DNA of 64,000 nucleotides from Chelatococcus reniformis (GTDB lineage: Bacteria > Pseudomonadota > Alphaproteobacteria > Rhizobiales > Beijerinckiaceae): contig NZ_BMGG01000008.1 of the NCBI RefSeq assembly GCF_014640075.1, positions 1 through 64,000 of the forward strand, in the 5' to 3' direction. Positions 9,161 to 17,489 of the stretch are shown in pieces (positions within the stretch are counted from its first letter, which is position 1; each line of letters starts with the position of its first letter). The notes under the pieces are model-generated. The model was given only the letters and a program-made list of their open reading frames with translations, did not search any database and was not told the DNA's origin. A program made the translations under genes and the position numbers.

Positions 9161-9928
9161 ATGGCGTGTCCGATCGTTCTCATTCCTGCCCGCCTGGCCT
9201 CGACGCGGCTGCCCGACAAGCCACTGGCCGACATCGCCGGCGTGCCGATGATCGTGCGTGTGATGCGTCAGGCGCAGGCGGCAGGCATCGGCCCGGTCGC
9301 GGTCGCGACCGACTCCGATGCCGTGGCCGCCGCTGTGACGGCGGCCGGCGGCCACGCCGTCATGACCCGTGACGATCATCCCTCGGGCTCGGACCGCATC
9401 TTCGAAGCCCTGGAGTCGATCGATCCGGCTGGGAACCACGATGTCGTCGTCAACGTGCAGGGCGACCTGCCGACCATCGACCCGGCCGTGATCGCGGCGG
9501 CCGTCGCCCCGCTGTCCGATCCGGCCGTCGACATCGCAACGTTGGCCACGGTGATCACGCGGGAGGAGGAGCGGCACGAGGCGAGCGTGGTCAAGGCGGT
9601 CGGCACGCCGGTCGGGCCCGGCCATCTGCGGGCGCTCTACTTCACCCGGGCGCAGGCGCCCTGGGGCGACGGGCCCCTGCTGCACCACATCGGCCTCTAC
9701 GCCTACCGGCGGGCGGCCCTGGCCCGCTTCGTGGCATTGCCGCCGTCGCCGCTCGAGCAGCGCGAACGGCTGGAGCAACTGCGGGCGCTCGAGGCGGGCA
9801 TGCGTATCGACATCGTCATGGTCGACGACGTTCCGCTCGGCGTCGACACGCCCGGCGATCTGGAGCGGGCCCGGCAGCTCTGGGCGGACCGCATCAACAA
9901 GGCCAGTACGGCATCGGAGTTGTCATGA
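9161..9928 (+). CDS. kdsB: 3-deoxy-manno-octulosonate cytidylyltransferase (CMP-KDO synthetase)
   Basis: A cytoplasmic enzyme of 255 residues that activates KDO with CTP for attachment to lipid A. It opens with the nucleotide-binding signature [15 protein letters not shown], then has [16 protein letters not shown] and [11 protein letters not shown], in which the aspartate of QGD binds the metal, and a C-terminal [12 protein letters not shown] motif. All are hallmarks of KdsB, and the length matches the family. The ATG at 9161 was chosen because the family begins a few residues before the IPAR motif. It overlaps pheA by four bases (ATGA), so the two are translationally coupled. Confidence 0.95.
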   Translation: MACPIVLIPARLASTRLPDKPLADIAGVPMIVRVMRQAQAAGIGPVAVATDSDAVAAAVTAAGGHAVMTRDDHPSGSDRIFEALESIDPAGNHDVVVNVQGDLPTIDPAVIAAAVAPLSDPAVDIATLATVITREEERHEASVVKAVGTPVGPGHLRALYFTRAQAPWGDGPLLHHIGLYAYRRAALARFVALPPSPLEQRERLEQLRALEAGMRIDIVMVDDVPLGVDTPGDLERARQLWADRINKASTASELS

Positions 9929-10818
9929 GTTCGACGTCACCGGGCGCAGAACGGCAGGCGCCGTCCCGCGCCGTTTCCTTCCAGGGCGAGCCGGGCGCCA
10001 ACTCCCATATCGCCTGCCAGGAGGTCCTGCCCGATCGTCCCACCCTGCCCTGCCCGACCTTCGAGGACGCCTTCGCGGCGGTCACCGACGGCCAGGCCGA
10101 GCTGGCGATGATCCCGATCGAGAACTCGATCGCGGGGCGCGTCGCCGACATCCACCACCTGCTGCCCACGTCGGGCCTGCATATCGTGGGCGAGCATTTC
10201 CTGCCGATCCGTTTCCAACTGATGTCGGTCGAGAGCGCGGATCTCGGCACGCTGAAGAGCGTCCACAGCCACATTCACGCGCTGGGGCAATGCCGGCGCA
10301 TCATTCGCACGCTCGGCCTCAAGCCCACCGTCGCCGGCGATACCGCCGGTGCGGCGCGGGAGGTGGCGCAGTGGGGCGACCCCGCTCAGGCGGCGCTCGC
10401 GCCCCGGCTCGCGGCCGAGGTCTATGGCCTCAAGATCCTGGCGGAAGATGTCGACGACGAAGAGCACAACACCACCCGCTTTGTCATTCTGGCGCGCGAG
10501 GCGCGTTGGGCGCCGGCCGGCAACGGCCCGACGGTGACGAGCTTCGTGTTCCGGGTGCGCAACCTGCCAGCCGCGCTTTACAAGGCGCTCGGCGGCTTTG
10601 CCACCAACGGTATCAACATGACCAAGCTGGAGAGCTACCAGCTTGGCGGCGAGTTCGCCGCCACCCAGTTCTACGCCGAGGTCGACGGGCACCCGGAGGA
10701 CCGGCCGCTCAAACTCGCCCTGGAGGAACTCGCCTTCTTCTCGCGCGAGTTGCGCGTGCTCGGGGTCTTTCCCGGCCACAGCTATCGCGAGGCCCTCAGC
10801 GTCCGCGCGGCGGAGTAA
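9925..10818 (+). CDS. pheA: Prephenate dehydratase
   Basis: A 297-residue enzyme that converts prephenate to phenylpyruvate in phenylalanine synthesis. The catalytic domain begins [15 protein letters not shown] and contains [17 protein letters not shown] and the [12 protein letters not shown] stretch with the TRF triad. A C-terminal ACT domain (about residues 200-285) contains [19 protein letters not shown], matching the ESRP-type phenylalanine-binding region, so feedback inhibition by phenylalanine is expected. The chorismate mutase domain of enteric PheA is absent, which is normal in alphaproteobacteria. It is the second gene of a kdsB-pheA operon. Confidence 0.95.
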   Translation: MSSTSPGAERQAPSRAVSFQGEPGANSHIACQEVLPDRPTLPCPTFEDAFAAVTDGQAELAMIPIENSIAGRVADIHHLLPTSGLHIVGEHFLPIRFQLMSVESADLGTLKSVHSHIHALGQCRRIIRTLGLKPTVAGDTAGAAREVAQWGDPAQAALAPRLAAEVYGLKILAEDVDDEEHNTTRFVILAREARWAPAGNGPTVTSFVFRVRNLPAALYKALGGFATNGINMTKLESYQLGGEFAATQFYAEVDGHPEDRPLKLALEELAFFSRELRVLGVFPGHSYREALSVRAAE

Positions 10819-10870
10819 GGCACCCCGCGGATCGCTCGCCAGGTGTTCCATCTCGCCCCGAAGGGCTCTA

Positions 10871-10888
10871 ATGTGCGCTGGCGCACAT
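10871..10888. repeat. Perfect 18-base palindrome between pheA and the GNAT gene
   Basis: ATGTGCGCTGGCGCACAT is an uninterrupted eight-base inverted repeat around TG. It lies 52 bases after the pheA stop and 138 bases before the next start. It could be an operator for the acetyltransferase gene or an end-of-operon hairpin; there is no T-run after it, so the terminator reading is weak. Confidence 0.5.
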
Positions 10889-11026
10889 AGCCCCCGGCGG
10901 CGTTTCCCGGGAAATTACAGGAATTGCCAGCGCGATTTCGGTTTTGCCGCATTTCGTGGTGGGAACCGCCCTTTTATCGCCGCCCTGGCGCGCCATGTTC
11001 TCCGGCGACGGAGAAAGGAAGCCGCC

Positions 11027-11686
11027 ATGCAGGTGACCATCAGACGGGCCCTTGAAGCGGACGTGCAGGCGATCGCCGAAGTGCATGTGGCTGCCTGGCG
11101 AGAGACGTATCGCGGCATCCTTCCCGACGAGACGATCGACCGCCTGACCGTGTCTGCCCGCGCTCGCTACTGGGCGGAGGCGATCATCGATCCCGCCATC
11201 TCGGTTTTCGTCGCGGAGGCGGACGGGCGGGTGGTCGGATTCGGATCGTGCGGCGGCGCGCGCCAGCAGCTGCTGACCACCGCCGGCGAGATCTATGCCG
11301 TCTATGTGCTGAAGCGCTTCCAGTATCGCGGCGTCGGCAGTCGGCTCATGGCGACTATGGCCCGCGCCCTGGCCGAAGCCGGTCATGTGACGGTCGGGCT
11401 TTGGGTGGCCCGAGACAATCTGGCCGCCATCGCGTTTTACCGGACTCTCGGCGCCTGCACCGGCGCCGCCCGGAGCCACGCCCATGGCCGCGGCGACGCG
11501 CCGCTGATCGAGCTGGCCATGTTGTGGGACGCCGCGGCGGAGCTGACGTTGTGGGAGGAGCCGGCTAATCAGCCTCTCCCCGGACGAATGCTGCCAGGAC
11601 GTGGTGAGCGATCGCCATGGGGGGCGGTGCATACAACCGTCCCGGGTGCCTGCCGGCCAGCATCAGGCGTGCTTCCTCGCGGCTGA
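11027..11686 (+). CDS. GNAT-family N-acetyltransferase
   Basis: A predicted acetyl-CoA-dependent acetyltransferase of 219 residues; the acceptor is unknown. The GNAT fold is visible as a start MQVTIRRALEADVQAIAEVH, the motif-A region YVLKRFQYRGVGSRLMATM (acetyl-CoA pyrophosphate loop Q/RxxGxG/A) and VARDNLAAIAFYRTLGA in motif B. The start at 11027 follows a strong GGAGAAAGGAAG. The domain is finished by about residue 180; the last 40 residues run antisense through the end of nudC (11565-11686) and look like a non-domain tail. Upstream it has its own long leader with a palindrome, so it is probably separate from kdsB-pheA. Confidence 0.82.
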   Translation: MQVTIRRALEADVQAIAEVHVAAWRETYRGILPDETIDRLTVSARARYWAEAIIDPAISVFVAEADGRVVGFGSCGGARQQLLTTAGEIYAVYVLKRFQYRGVGSRLMATMARALAEAGHVTVGLWVARDNLAAIAFYRTLGACTGAARSHAHGRGDAPLIELAMLWDAAAELTLWEEPANQPLPGRMLPGRGERSPWGAVHTTVPGACRPASGVLPRG

Positions 11687-12515
11687 ACCAGCGCGCATCG
11701 TCGAGCTCGGTCCTGTCGATCACGATCTCGCTCGACAGCGCCTCGCCCACGCAGCCGATCATCAGCGACGCCGGAAACGGCCAGGGCTGCGAGGCGAGGT
11801 AGCGGACGGCGCCGAGCGGCACGCCCGCCTCCTCCATGATCTCGCGCCGCACGGCATCCTCCAGCGTCTCGCCCGGCTCTACGAAGCCGGCGAGGCAGGA
11901 GTACATGCCGCGCGGAAACTGCGGTTGCCGGCCGAGCAGGCATTCGTCGCCGCGGACGGCCAGCATGATGACGACCGGATCGGTGCGCGGGAAATGCTGC
12001 GCTTTGCAAGCGTCGCAGTCGCGGCGCCAGCCGCCGGAGACGGGCCGGCTCGGCGCGCCGCAATTGGAGCAGAAGCGATGGCGCTGGTGCCAGTAGCCGA
12101 GCGCCTTGGCTTCGCCCAGCGGGCCCAGCTCGTCCGGCGGCAAGGCGCCCTGCATCGCCAATGCCCTGAGATCCGCAACGACGAGGTCGTCATAGTCCTT
12201 GACCGCCTCCGCCGTCGCCGGGTCGAAGTTCGCCAGGAACAGGGGCCGTCCGGCAATGGTGCCCAGGAACGGCAGCTCCCGCGGCTCGCCCAGACGCTCG
12301 ACCTCGGCCAGGGCGAAGCGCGAGTCGAAGCCGCCGCGGCCCTTCTTCAGCAGCGGCTTGTCGCCCAGCATGATGACGGCGGATGCGCTGTCGTCGGCCC
12401 TGTAGCGGGCGATCTCCGCATCGTCGTGGCGCCGCTCGGAATGACGGAGCAGCGGATTGACGGCGAAGCCGACGCTGGCGGAGAGCTCCGCACGAGAAGT
12501 CGATTCTGAGGACAT
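11565..12515 (-). CDS. nudC: NAD(+) diphosphatase / RNA decapping Nudix hydrolase NudC
   Basis: A 316-residue enzyme that hydrolyses NADH to NMNH and AMP; the family also removes NAD caps from RNA. A zinc ribbon is present (FCSNCGAP and CDACKAQ, four cysteines), followed by the Nudix box with GX5EX7REUXEEXGU spacing (from GFVEPGE through EEAGV, about residues 220-242). Downstream is SQPWPFPASLM, the NADH-pyrophosphatase motif that separates NudC from other Nudix enzymes. Start at 12515 follows GGAG. The 3' end overlaps the convergent acetyltransferase gene by 122 bases. Confidence 0.94.
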   Translation of the reverse strand: MSSESTSRAELSASVGFAVNPLLRHSERRHDDAEIARYRADDSASAVIMLGDKPLLKKGRGGFDSRFALAEVERLGEPRELPFLGTIAGRPLFLANFDPATAEAVKDYDDLVVADLRALAMQGALPPDELGPLGEAKALGYWHQRHRFCSNCGAPSRPVSGGWRRDCDACKAQHFPRTDPVVIMLAVRGDECLLGRQPQFPRGMYSCLAGFVEPGETLEDAVRREIMEEAGVPLGAVRYLASQPWPFPASLMIGCVGEALSSEIVIDRTELDDARWFSREEARLMLAGRHPGRLYAPPPMAIAHHVLAAFVRGEAD

Positions 12516-12539
12516 CGAGGCTCCGTTCAGGCAGGTCCT

Positions 12540-12640
12540 AGAGCATTTTCGCGTTCCTTCGAATCGCCGAAATGCTCTATCTGTTTGATTCGTCGCGTTT
12601 TCTTCACGCGAACCGGCGTCCAATTCACTCGAAAACGCTC
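12540..12640 (+). repeat. Dispersed repeat, family A copy 1
   Basis: A 101-base element beginning AGAGCATTTTCGCG, with AAATGCTCTATCTGTTTGAT in the middle and CTCGAAAACGCTC at the end. Its 5' part folds as GAGCATTT facing AAATGCTC. Near-identical copies lie at 22160-22256 (minus), 60102-60202 and, truncated, 61261-61330. It lies upstream of nudC; the remaining bases up to 12819 hold nothing I recognise. Confidence 0.85.
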
Positions 12641-12819
12641 TGCGCGGTCGGGCGGAATCATCCGGTCGCGGTGCTCCAGGGGGCATCCGTCGGGCGCGAC
12701 GGCGAAGCCCCGGGGATTTCCGTTTCTGATCTTGCTTAGAACAGGTCGCGCAGCGGTGGCTATCGCTTTGCGGTCTCGACAGCCCTGCGCCGGAGCATGC
12801 GCGGCGCATAAACGGGGCA

Positions 12820-13242
12820 TCACCCGCCGCCGACCTGCGGCAGTGCGCGCCGCAGGTCGGCAACGAAGGCCGCGCGCACGGCCTCATCATAGGGTGCGGC
12901 CGTACCGACGCCCCAAACCGGCCGCGGCCAGGCGGCATCGTCGCGCGAGCGGGCGATGACGTGGACATGCAGCTGGCGCACGGCGTTGCCGAGGGCAGCG
13001 ATGTTGAGCTTATGGGGGGCGAGAAGGTCGCGCAGGGCCGCCGCAGCGGCCCGGACCTCCGCCATCAGCGTGCCGAAGCCGACCTCGTCCAGGTCGATCA
13101 GCTCGACCAGGTCGGGACGGCGCGGCACCAGGATGAGCCAGGGGAAGCGGCTGTCGTTCATGAGCAGCACGCGCGACAACGGCAGGTCGCCGACCGTGGT
13201 CGTGTCCTGCGTCAGTTGGGGATCGATGGCAAAATCCGTCAT
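12820..13242 (-). CDS. HIT-domain protein (diadenosine polyphosphate hydrolase-like)
   Basis: A 140-residue histidine-triad-superfamily protein. The core is MNDSRFPWLILVPRRPDLVE, then DLLAPHKLNIAALGNAVRQL and HVHVIARSRDDAAWPRPVWG. The triad region reads QLHVHV, so the first of the three histidines is replaced by Gln, as usual in this HIT subfamily of alphaproteobacteria. The most likely activity is hydrolysis of nucleotide phosphoramidates or Ap4A-like compounds; this is inferred from the fold. The start at 13242 was preferred over longer in-frame options because upstream residues are Arg/Pro-rich and antisense to the SRP RNA promoter. Confidence 0.88.
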   Translation of the reverse strand: MTDFAIDPQLTQDTTTVGDLPLSRVLLMNDSRFPWLILVPRRPDLVELIDLDEVGFGTLMAEVRAAAAALRDLLAPHKLNIAALGNAVRQLHVHVIARSRDDAAWPRPVWGVGTAAPYDEAVRAAFVADLRRALPQVGGG

Positions 13243-13338
13243 CGGGGCCGAGCTTGAACCGAACGAGAGGCGGTGTGAAGCGGGTTTTGTGCGAGCCGGC
13301 GCTGCTCCACGGTGCGGCTGCGCGATGCCGCTCCGCCC

Positions 13339-13367
13339 TTGCGCTCGCCGCCGGCTTCGCCGATATA
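13339..13367 (+). promoter_or_regulatory. Promoter of the SRP RNA gene
   Basis: TTGCGC at 13339-13344 and GATATA at 13362-13367 are spaced by exactly 17 bases. The predicted start is about 13374, which coincides with the first paired bases of the SRP RNA stem. The position agrees with the independent structural call of the RNA, which raises confidence. Confidence 0.65.
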
Positions 13368-13369
13368 GG

Positions 13370-13470
13370 GCGCGGGAGGTTGGCGTTGGACGTTCCACTC
13401 GCCAACCGGGTCAGATCCGGAAGGAAGCAGCCCTAACGAGACCGGGCGGGTCTTCGTTCAGCCTCCCACC
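13370..13470 (+). ncRNA. ffs: Signal recognition particle RNA (4.5S type)
   Basis: The conserved Ffh-binding domain is present as GGTCAGATCCGGAAGGAAGC at 13409-13428 followed by AGCCCTAAC. The closing stem pairs GGGAGG (13374-13379) with CCTCCC (13462-13467), giving a rod of about 100 nucleotides, the small bacterial form without an Alu domain. The RNA works with Ffh in co-translational targeting to the inner membrane. It lies just upstream of dnaX, the usual alphaproteobacterial order. End positions are estimated from the stem. Confidence 0.92.
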
Positions 13471-13688
13471 CTCGCCGATGGGCTTGGACCGGCCTTGCTC
13501 CGGTATCTCGATCGCAGACGTCGAACCGGGGCGGCATTCGCCTGACGCGCGCCGCGATCGCGGCTTCGGCAGGCTCGGCGACCGGCGTGCTTTGTGCGGG
13601 CCGGTGCAGCGCCAACATGCGCGGGTTCGCCCGGGCGAACCATGGTACGATTCAGCCCAACCAGATTCGAGCGCACCCCAGCAAGGCG

Positions 13689-15608
13689 ATGAACGAAACC
13701 GCGACCGGAGCTTCGGCATCTGTGGGGGGCGGCCCGGCGGAAGCGCTACAGGGCGCAGCCGGCGTCGACGAGCCCGGCCTCCCGGGTTTCGCGCCGCCGC
13801 CGACTCCGCCGCAACCTGCTCAGACCGCACCGGGCTACCGCGTGCTGGCGCGCAAGTACCGGCCACGCACCTTCGACGACCTGATCGGACAGGAGGCGAT
13901 GGTGCGCACCCTGTCCAATGCCTTCGCCACCGGACGCATCCCGCAGGCCTGGATGCTCACCGGCGTGCGCGGCGTCGGAAAGACGACGACCGCCCGCATC
14001 CTGGCGCGGGGCCTGAACTACGAGCTGCCCGGGGACCGGGGCGCTGGCCCGACCATCCGCATGCCCGAGCTCGGCGTCCATTGCCGTGAGATCATCGACG
14101 GCAATCACATCGACGTGCTCGAGATCGACGCCGCCTCCAACAACGGCGTCGACAACATCCGCCAGATCAACGACGCGGTCCGCTACGCCCCGGTCTCGGC
14201 ACGCTACAAGGTCTATATCGTCGACGAAGTCCACATGCTGACCACCGGCGCCTTCAACGCGTTCCTGAAGACGCTGGAGGAGCCGCCGCCGCACGCCAAG
14301 TTCATCTTCGCCACGACCGAGATCCGCAAGGTGCCGGTCACCATCCTGTCCCGCTGCCAGCGCTTCGACCTGCGCCGCGTCGGTGCCGACGTCCTGGTGG
14401 CGCATCTGGCCGCGATCTGCCGGCAGGAAGAGGTGACGGCCGACGACGGGGCGCTGGCCCTGATCGCGCGCGCGGCCGAGGGATCGGTCCGCGATTCGCT
14501 CTCGCTGCTCGACCAGGCGATCGCCCACGGCGCGGGCGACGTCTCGGCCGAAACGGTGCGGGCCATGCTGGGCCTCGCCGACCGCGGCCGGATCATCGAC
14601 CTGTTCGAGGCGGTCATGCGCGGCGATCTGCCCGCGGCGCTGGCGGAACTCGCCGATCAATACGAGGCCGGTGCCGATCCGGCCGTGGTGCTGGCCGAGC
14701 TTGCCAGCTTCACCCACCTCGTCACCCGTCTCAAGCTGGTGCCCGGCGCCGCCAAGGACGGCTCGCTGACCGACGTGGAGCGCGGCCGCGGCACGGCGCT
14801 CGGCGAGAAGCTGTCGCTCCGGATGCTCTCGCGAACCTGGCAGATGCTGCTCAAGGGTGTGCCCGAGGTGCAGGAGGCGCCGCGGCCGATGGCAGCGGCG
14901 GAAATGGTGCTGGTGCGGCTCGCCTATGCCGCCGACCTGCCGACGCCGGACGAGGCCCTGCGCCTGCTGCGCTCGGCGGGCCCGCCCGGAAGCGCCGGCG
15001 CCGGCGCCGGCACCGCTTCGAGCGCGCCGATGCCGACCTCCGGCCGCGAGCCGCCACGCCCCGGCCTTGCTGCGGTGGCCGTAGCCGGCGCCGTGCGCGC
15101 GGTGGCCGAAGCCCGGGCCGATCAGCCGCAAGCCCAGGCCTTGGCGCCGCAGGTGGCGCCGCCCGAGCAGATGATCCGCGTCGCGCGCTTCGAGGATCTG
15201 GTCGCGCTGGCCGGCGAGAAGCGCGAGATCGGCTTCAAGCTCGCCCTCGAGCGGGACGTGCGCCTGGTCCGGTTCGAGGACGGACAGATCGAATTCGCCC
15301 TGGCCGACGGCGCCAGCCGCTCCCTCGCCGCCGACATCTCCCGTTACCTGCAGGACTGGACCGGCCGCCGCTGGATGGTGGCGGTGTCCTCGGGTCCGGG
15401 CGAGCCGACGCTGGCCGAGCGTGCCAGAGCGGCGGACCATGAGCGCCGCAGCGATGCAGCCGCCCACCCGCTGGTGCGGGCGGTGCTGGAACGCTTTCCC
15501 GGCGCCCAGATTGTCAATGTGAGGGAGGCGCCGACCGCGCCCGATGCGGCGGACGACATCATCGGCGACACGATCGACGAGCCGGACACGGCCTCTGAGG
15601 GAGACTGA
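13689..15608 (+). CDS. dnaX: DNA polymerase III subunit gamma/tau
   Basis: The clamp-loader ATPase subunit, 639 residues, which also links the replicative polymerase cores. An N-terminal extension of about 45 residues precedes YRVLARKYRPRTFDDLIGQE. Walker A is GVRGVGKTTTAR, Walker B VYIVDEVHML, and the arginine-finger region reads TILSRCQRFDL. The zinc module retains only one cysteine (GVHCREI), as is usual in alphaproteobacteria. The tail after about residue 430 is Ala/Pro-rich and then a tau-specific domain near the C-terminus. The ATG at 13689 was chosen; an in-frame ATG at 13617 would add an unlikely Arg-rich leader. First gene of dnaX-ybaB-unknown-recR. Confidence 0.95.
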   Translation: MNETATGASASVGGGPAEALQGAAGVDEPGLPGFAPPPTPPQPAQTAPGYRVLARKYRPRTFDDLIGQEAMVRTLSNAFATGRIPQAWMLTGVRGVGKTTTARILARGLNYELPGDRGAGPTIRMPELGVHCREIIDGNHIDVLEIDAASNNGVDNIRQINDAVRYAPVSARYKVYIVDEVHMLTTGAFNAFLKTLEEPPPHAKFIFATTEIRKVPVTILSRCQRFDLRRVGADVLVAHLAAICRQEEVTADDGALALIARAAEGSVRDSLSLLDQAIAHGAGDVSAETVRAMLGLADRGRIIDLFEAVMRGDLPAALAELADQYEAGADPAVVLAELASFTHLVTRLKLVPGAAKDGSLTDVERGRGTALGEKLSLRMLSRTWQMLLKGVPEVQEAPRPMAAAEMVLVRLAYAADLPTPDEALRLLRSAGPPGSAGAGAGTASSAPMPTSGREPPRPGLAAVAVAGAVRAVAEARADQPQAQALAPQVAPPEQMIRVARFEDLVALAGEKREIGFKLALERDVRLVRFEDGQIEFALADGASRSLAADISRYLQDWTGRRWMVAVSSGPGEPTLAERARAADHERRSDAAAHPLVRAVLERFPGAQIVNVREAPTAPDAADDIIGDTIDEPDTASEGD

Positions 15609-15612
15609 ACAC

Positions 15613-15933
15613 ATGCGCGACCTGATGGGACTGATGAAGCAGGCCCAGGCCATGCAGGGCAAGATGGCCGAGGCCCAGGCCGAGTTCGAAGCGCTGGAGG
15701 TGCAGGGCACCGCCGGCGGCGGGGCCGTCGGCGTGCGCATGACCGCCAAGGGCAACATGCTCGGCGTCAGCATCGATCCGTCGCTGCTCAATCCGGACGA
15801 AAAGGAGATCGTCGAGGATCTGATCGTGGCGGCGGTGAACGATGCCCGCGGCAAGGCCGAGCGCCTGGTCCAGGACAAGATGCAGGACATCACCAAGGGT
15901 CTGCCGATCCCGCCGGGGCTGAAGCTCTTCTGA
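15613..15933 (+). CDS. ybaB: YbaB/EbfC-family nucleoid-associated protein
   Basis: A DNA-binding protein of 106 residues that forms dimers shaped like tweezers. It begins MRDLMGLMKQAQAMQGKMAE, the standard amphipathic first helix, followed by VQGTAGGGAVGVRMTAKGNM and ends LPIPPGLKLF. It sits four bases after the dnaX stop and directly precedes the unknown gene and recR. The dnaX-ybaB-recR order is conserved across bacteria and suggests a shared role in DNA metabolism. Confidence 0.95.
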   Translation: MRDLMGLMKQAQAMQGKMAEAQAEFEALEVQGTAGGGAVGVRMTAKGNMLGVSIDPSLLNPDEKEIVEDLIVAAVNDARGKAERLVQDKMQDITKGLPIPPGLKLF

Positions 15934-15946
15934 TCGCCCGCGGACG

Positions 15947-16510
15947 ATGTCGCTGACCTCGGCCCTCTCGAAGACGCCCATGCGCCGGTTCGCCGGGCGA
16001 CGCACGCTGCTGGACGCGTTGCGCCGCGCGGCGCAAAGGCTACGGCGACGGCCCCTCGGCACGCCGAAGCCCGTGGTGGTGGCAGCGCGGCAGCCCGATC
16101 CGGCCGCCATGCTCTTCGACGCGCCGATCGGACAGGCCATCGGCCATGCCGGCAGCCTGCTGACGGAGTTCGAGACGACGCGCGAGGTGAGCTTTCCGAT
16201 CGTCTACCGGCTCGAAACCGCCTACGCGGCCTTCGACCGCGCCATCGCGGCGAGCAGCGTCGACATCTATGGCCAGCGCCGGGCCCGGCTGCGCGATGCC
16301 CTGCTCCAGGTCGTCCACCTCGCCCAGGTCGCGCGCGAATGGCAGCAGGACATCTACAACCTGCGGCAGGGCCCCTATCACGACGAGCCGCAACCCGAGA
16401 ACGAGGCGGCGCTGGAGGCGGGCATCGCTCATCTGCGTCAATTCATCCGCCAGAACATGGCCGATCTGGCCAGTTGGCTGAGTGCCGCCGAACGCCTGCG
16501 TGGCGAATAG
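15947..16510 (+). CDS. Unknown conserved-looking protein between ybaB and recR
   Basis: I do not recognise this 187-residue protein. The first 45 residues are Arg-rich and probably disordered; the rest is predicted all-helical with regularly spaced hydrophobics and ends ASWLSAAERLRG. It has no signal peptide, membrane span, cysteine motif or catalytic signature. Codon third positions are strongly GC-biased like its neighbours, and it sits 13 bases after ybaB and 3 bases before recR, so it is very likely translated within this operon. A role beside RecR or YbaB is possible by position only. Confidence 0.72.
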   Translation: MSLTSALSKTPMRRFAGRRTLLDALRRAAQRLRRRPLGTPKPVVVAARQPDPAAMLFDAPIGQAIGHAGSLLTEFETTREVSFPIVYRLETAYAAFDRAIAASSVDIYGQRRARLRDALLQVVHLAQVAREWQQDIYNLRQGPYHDEPQPENEAALEAGIAHLRQFIRQNMADLASWLSAAERLRGE

Positions 16511-16513
16511 GCC

Positions 16514-17113
16514 GTGGCATCCCCGATCGGTCCCGAACTCGAGCGCCTGATTCAGCTGCTGGCGCGCCTCCCCGGCCTCGGGCCCCGCTCGGCGCGCCGG
16601 GCCGCGCTGCACCTGATCAAGAAGCGCGAGGCACTGCTCGAGCCACTCGCCGATGCGACGCGGGTCGTCAGCGAGCGGGTGGTCGTGTGCTCCGCCTGCG
16701 GCAGCGTCGACACCCGTGACCCCTGCACGATCTGCTGCGATCCCAAGCGCGATCCCAGCATCCTGATCGTCGTCGAGGACGTCTCCGACCTGTGGGCGCT
16801 GGAGCGCGCCGGCGTGCTCAATGCCCGCTATCACGTGCTCGGCGGGGTGCTCTCGCCGCTCGACGGCGTCGGCCCCGACGACCTCAACCTCGGCCGGCTC
16901 GTCGAGCGGGCGGCGACCGGCGTGAGCGAGGTCGTCATCGCGCTCAACGCCACCGTCGACGGGCAGACGACGGCCCACTACATCACCGATCTCCTGCAGC
17001 ACCTGCCCGTCAAGATCACGCGGCTGGCGCACGGCGTCCCGGTGGGCGGCGAATTGGACTACCTGGACGAGGGCACGCTCGTCGCCGCAATGCGTCAGCG
17101 GACCGCGCTGTAG
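16514..17113 (+). CDS. recR: Recombination mediator protein RecR
   Basis: A 199-residue protein that with RecFO loads RecA at gapped DNA. It has the N-terminal helix-hairpin-helix [19 protein letters not shown], a zinc finger ([17 protein letters not shown], four cysteines), a Toprim domain beginning [15 protein letters not shown] and the C-terminal Walker-B-like [20 protein letters not shown]. The start is a GTG at 16514, three bases after the preceding stop. Length is exactly that of the family. Confidence 0.96.
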   Translation: MASPIGPELERLIQLLARLPGLGPRSARRAALHLIKKREALLEPLADATRVVSERVVVCSACGSVDTRDPCTICCDPKRDPSILIVVEDVSDLWALERAGVLNARYHVLGGVLSPLDGVGPDDLNLGRLVERAATGVSEVVIALNATVDGQTTAHYITDLLQHLPVKITRLAHGVPVGGELDYLDEGTLVAAMRQRTAL

Positions 17114-17225
17114 GACATCGGACCAACAGCGGCGGGCGGCCCTTCGCGGGATGGACGGCCCACCGCATCGACCCCATATTATCCTAGTCGATAGCGTGCC
17201 CGCGCCGTCCCCTGGAGGCTTCCCG

Positions 17226-17420
17226 ATGCCCGGCCCGAACAAGCCTGCGACCGAGCAGCCTGCCACCGACCTCGAGCGCCACGCGGACGAGCTGCTCGAC
17301 GAGGCCTTGGAGGAAAGCTTCCCGGCCAGCGATCCGCCGGCCATCCCGTCGCTGCATGATCTGGAGCGGCAGCGCAGGGCCGAGAGGGCCACCCCTGCGG
17401 CGCGCGATCGCAAGCCCTGA
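17226..17420 (+). CDS. Small acidic protein with ESFPASDPPA motif
   Basis: A 64-residue hydrophilic protein with no membrane span. It carries LDEALEESFPASDPPAIPS, a motif I know from many short uncharacterised proteins of alphaproteobacteria. A good ribosome-binding site (GGAGG, nine bases upstream) supports the ATG at 17226. It follows recR by 112 bases and faces rmuC. The function is unknown; the Arg-rich C-terminus and acidic middle suggest a disordered protein. Confidence 0.7.
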   Translation: MPGPNKPATEQPATDLERHADELLDEALEESFPASDPPAIPSLHDLERQRRAERATPAARDRKP

Positions 17421-17489
17421 CCGAGCGATCAGCAGTTCAAGCCCTGGCCCAGAGCATCCGGCCTTTCACGCGTGCGAAATCGCGTCGGA

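Noticed and set aside
12527-12823. Short frames through the family A repeat (similar peptides appear at 22142-22214 and near 60180)
   Set aside because: The shared peptide comes from the repeated DNA element, not from a protein family.
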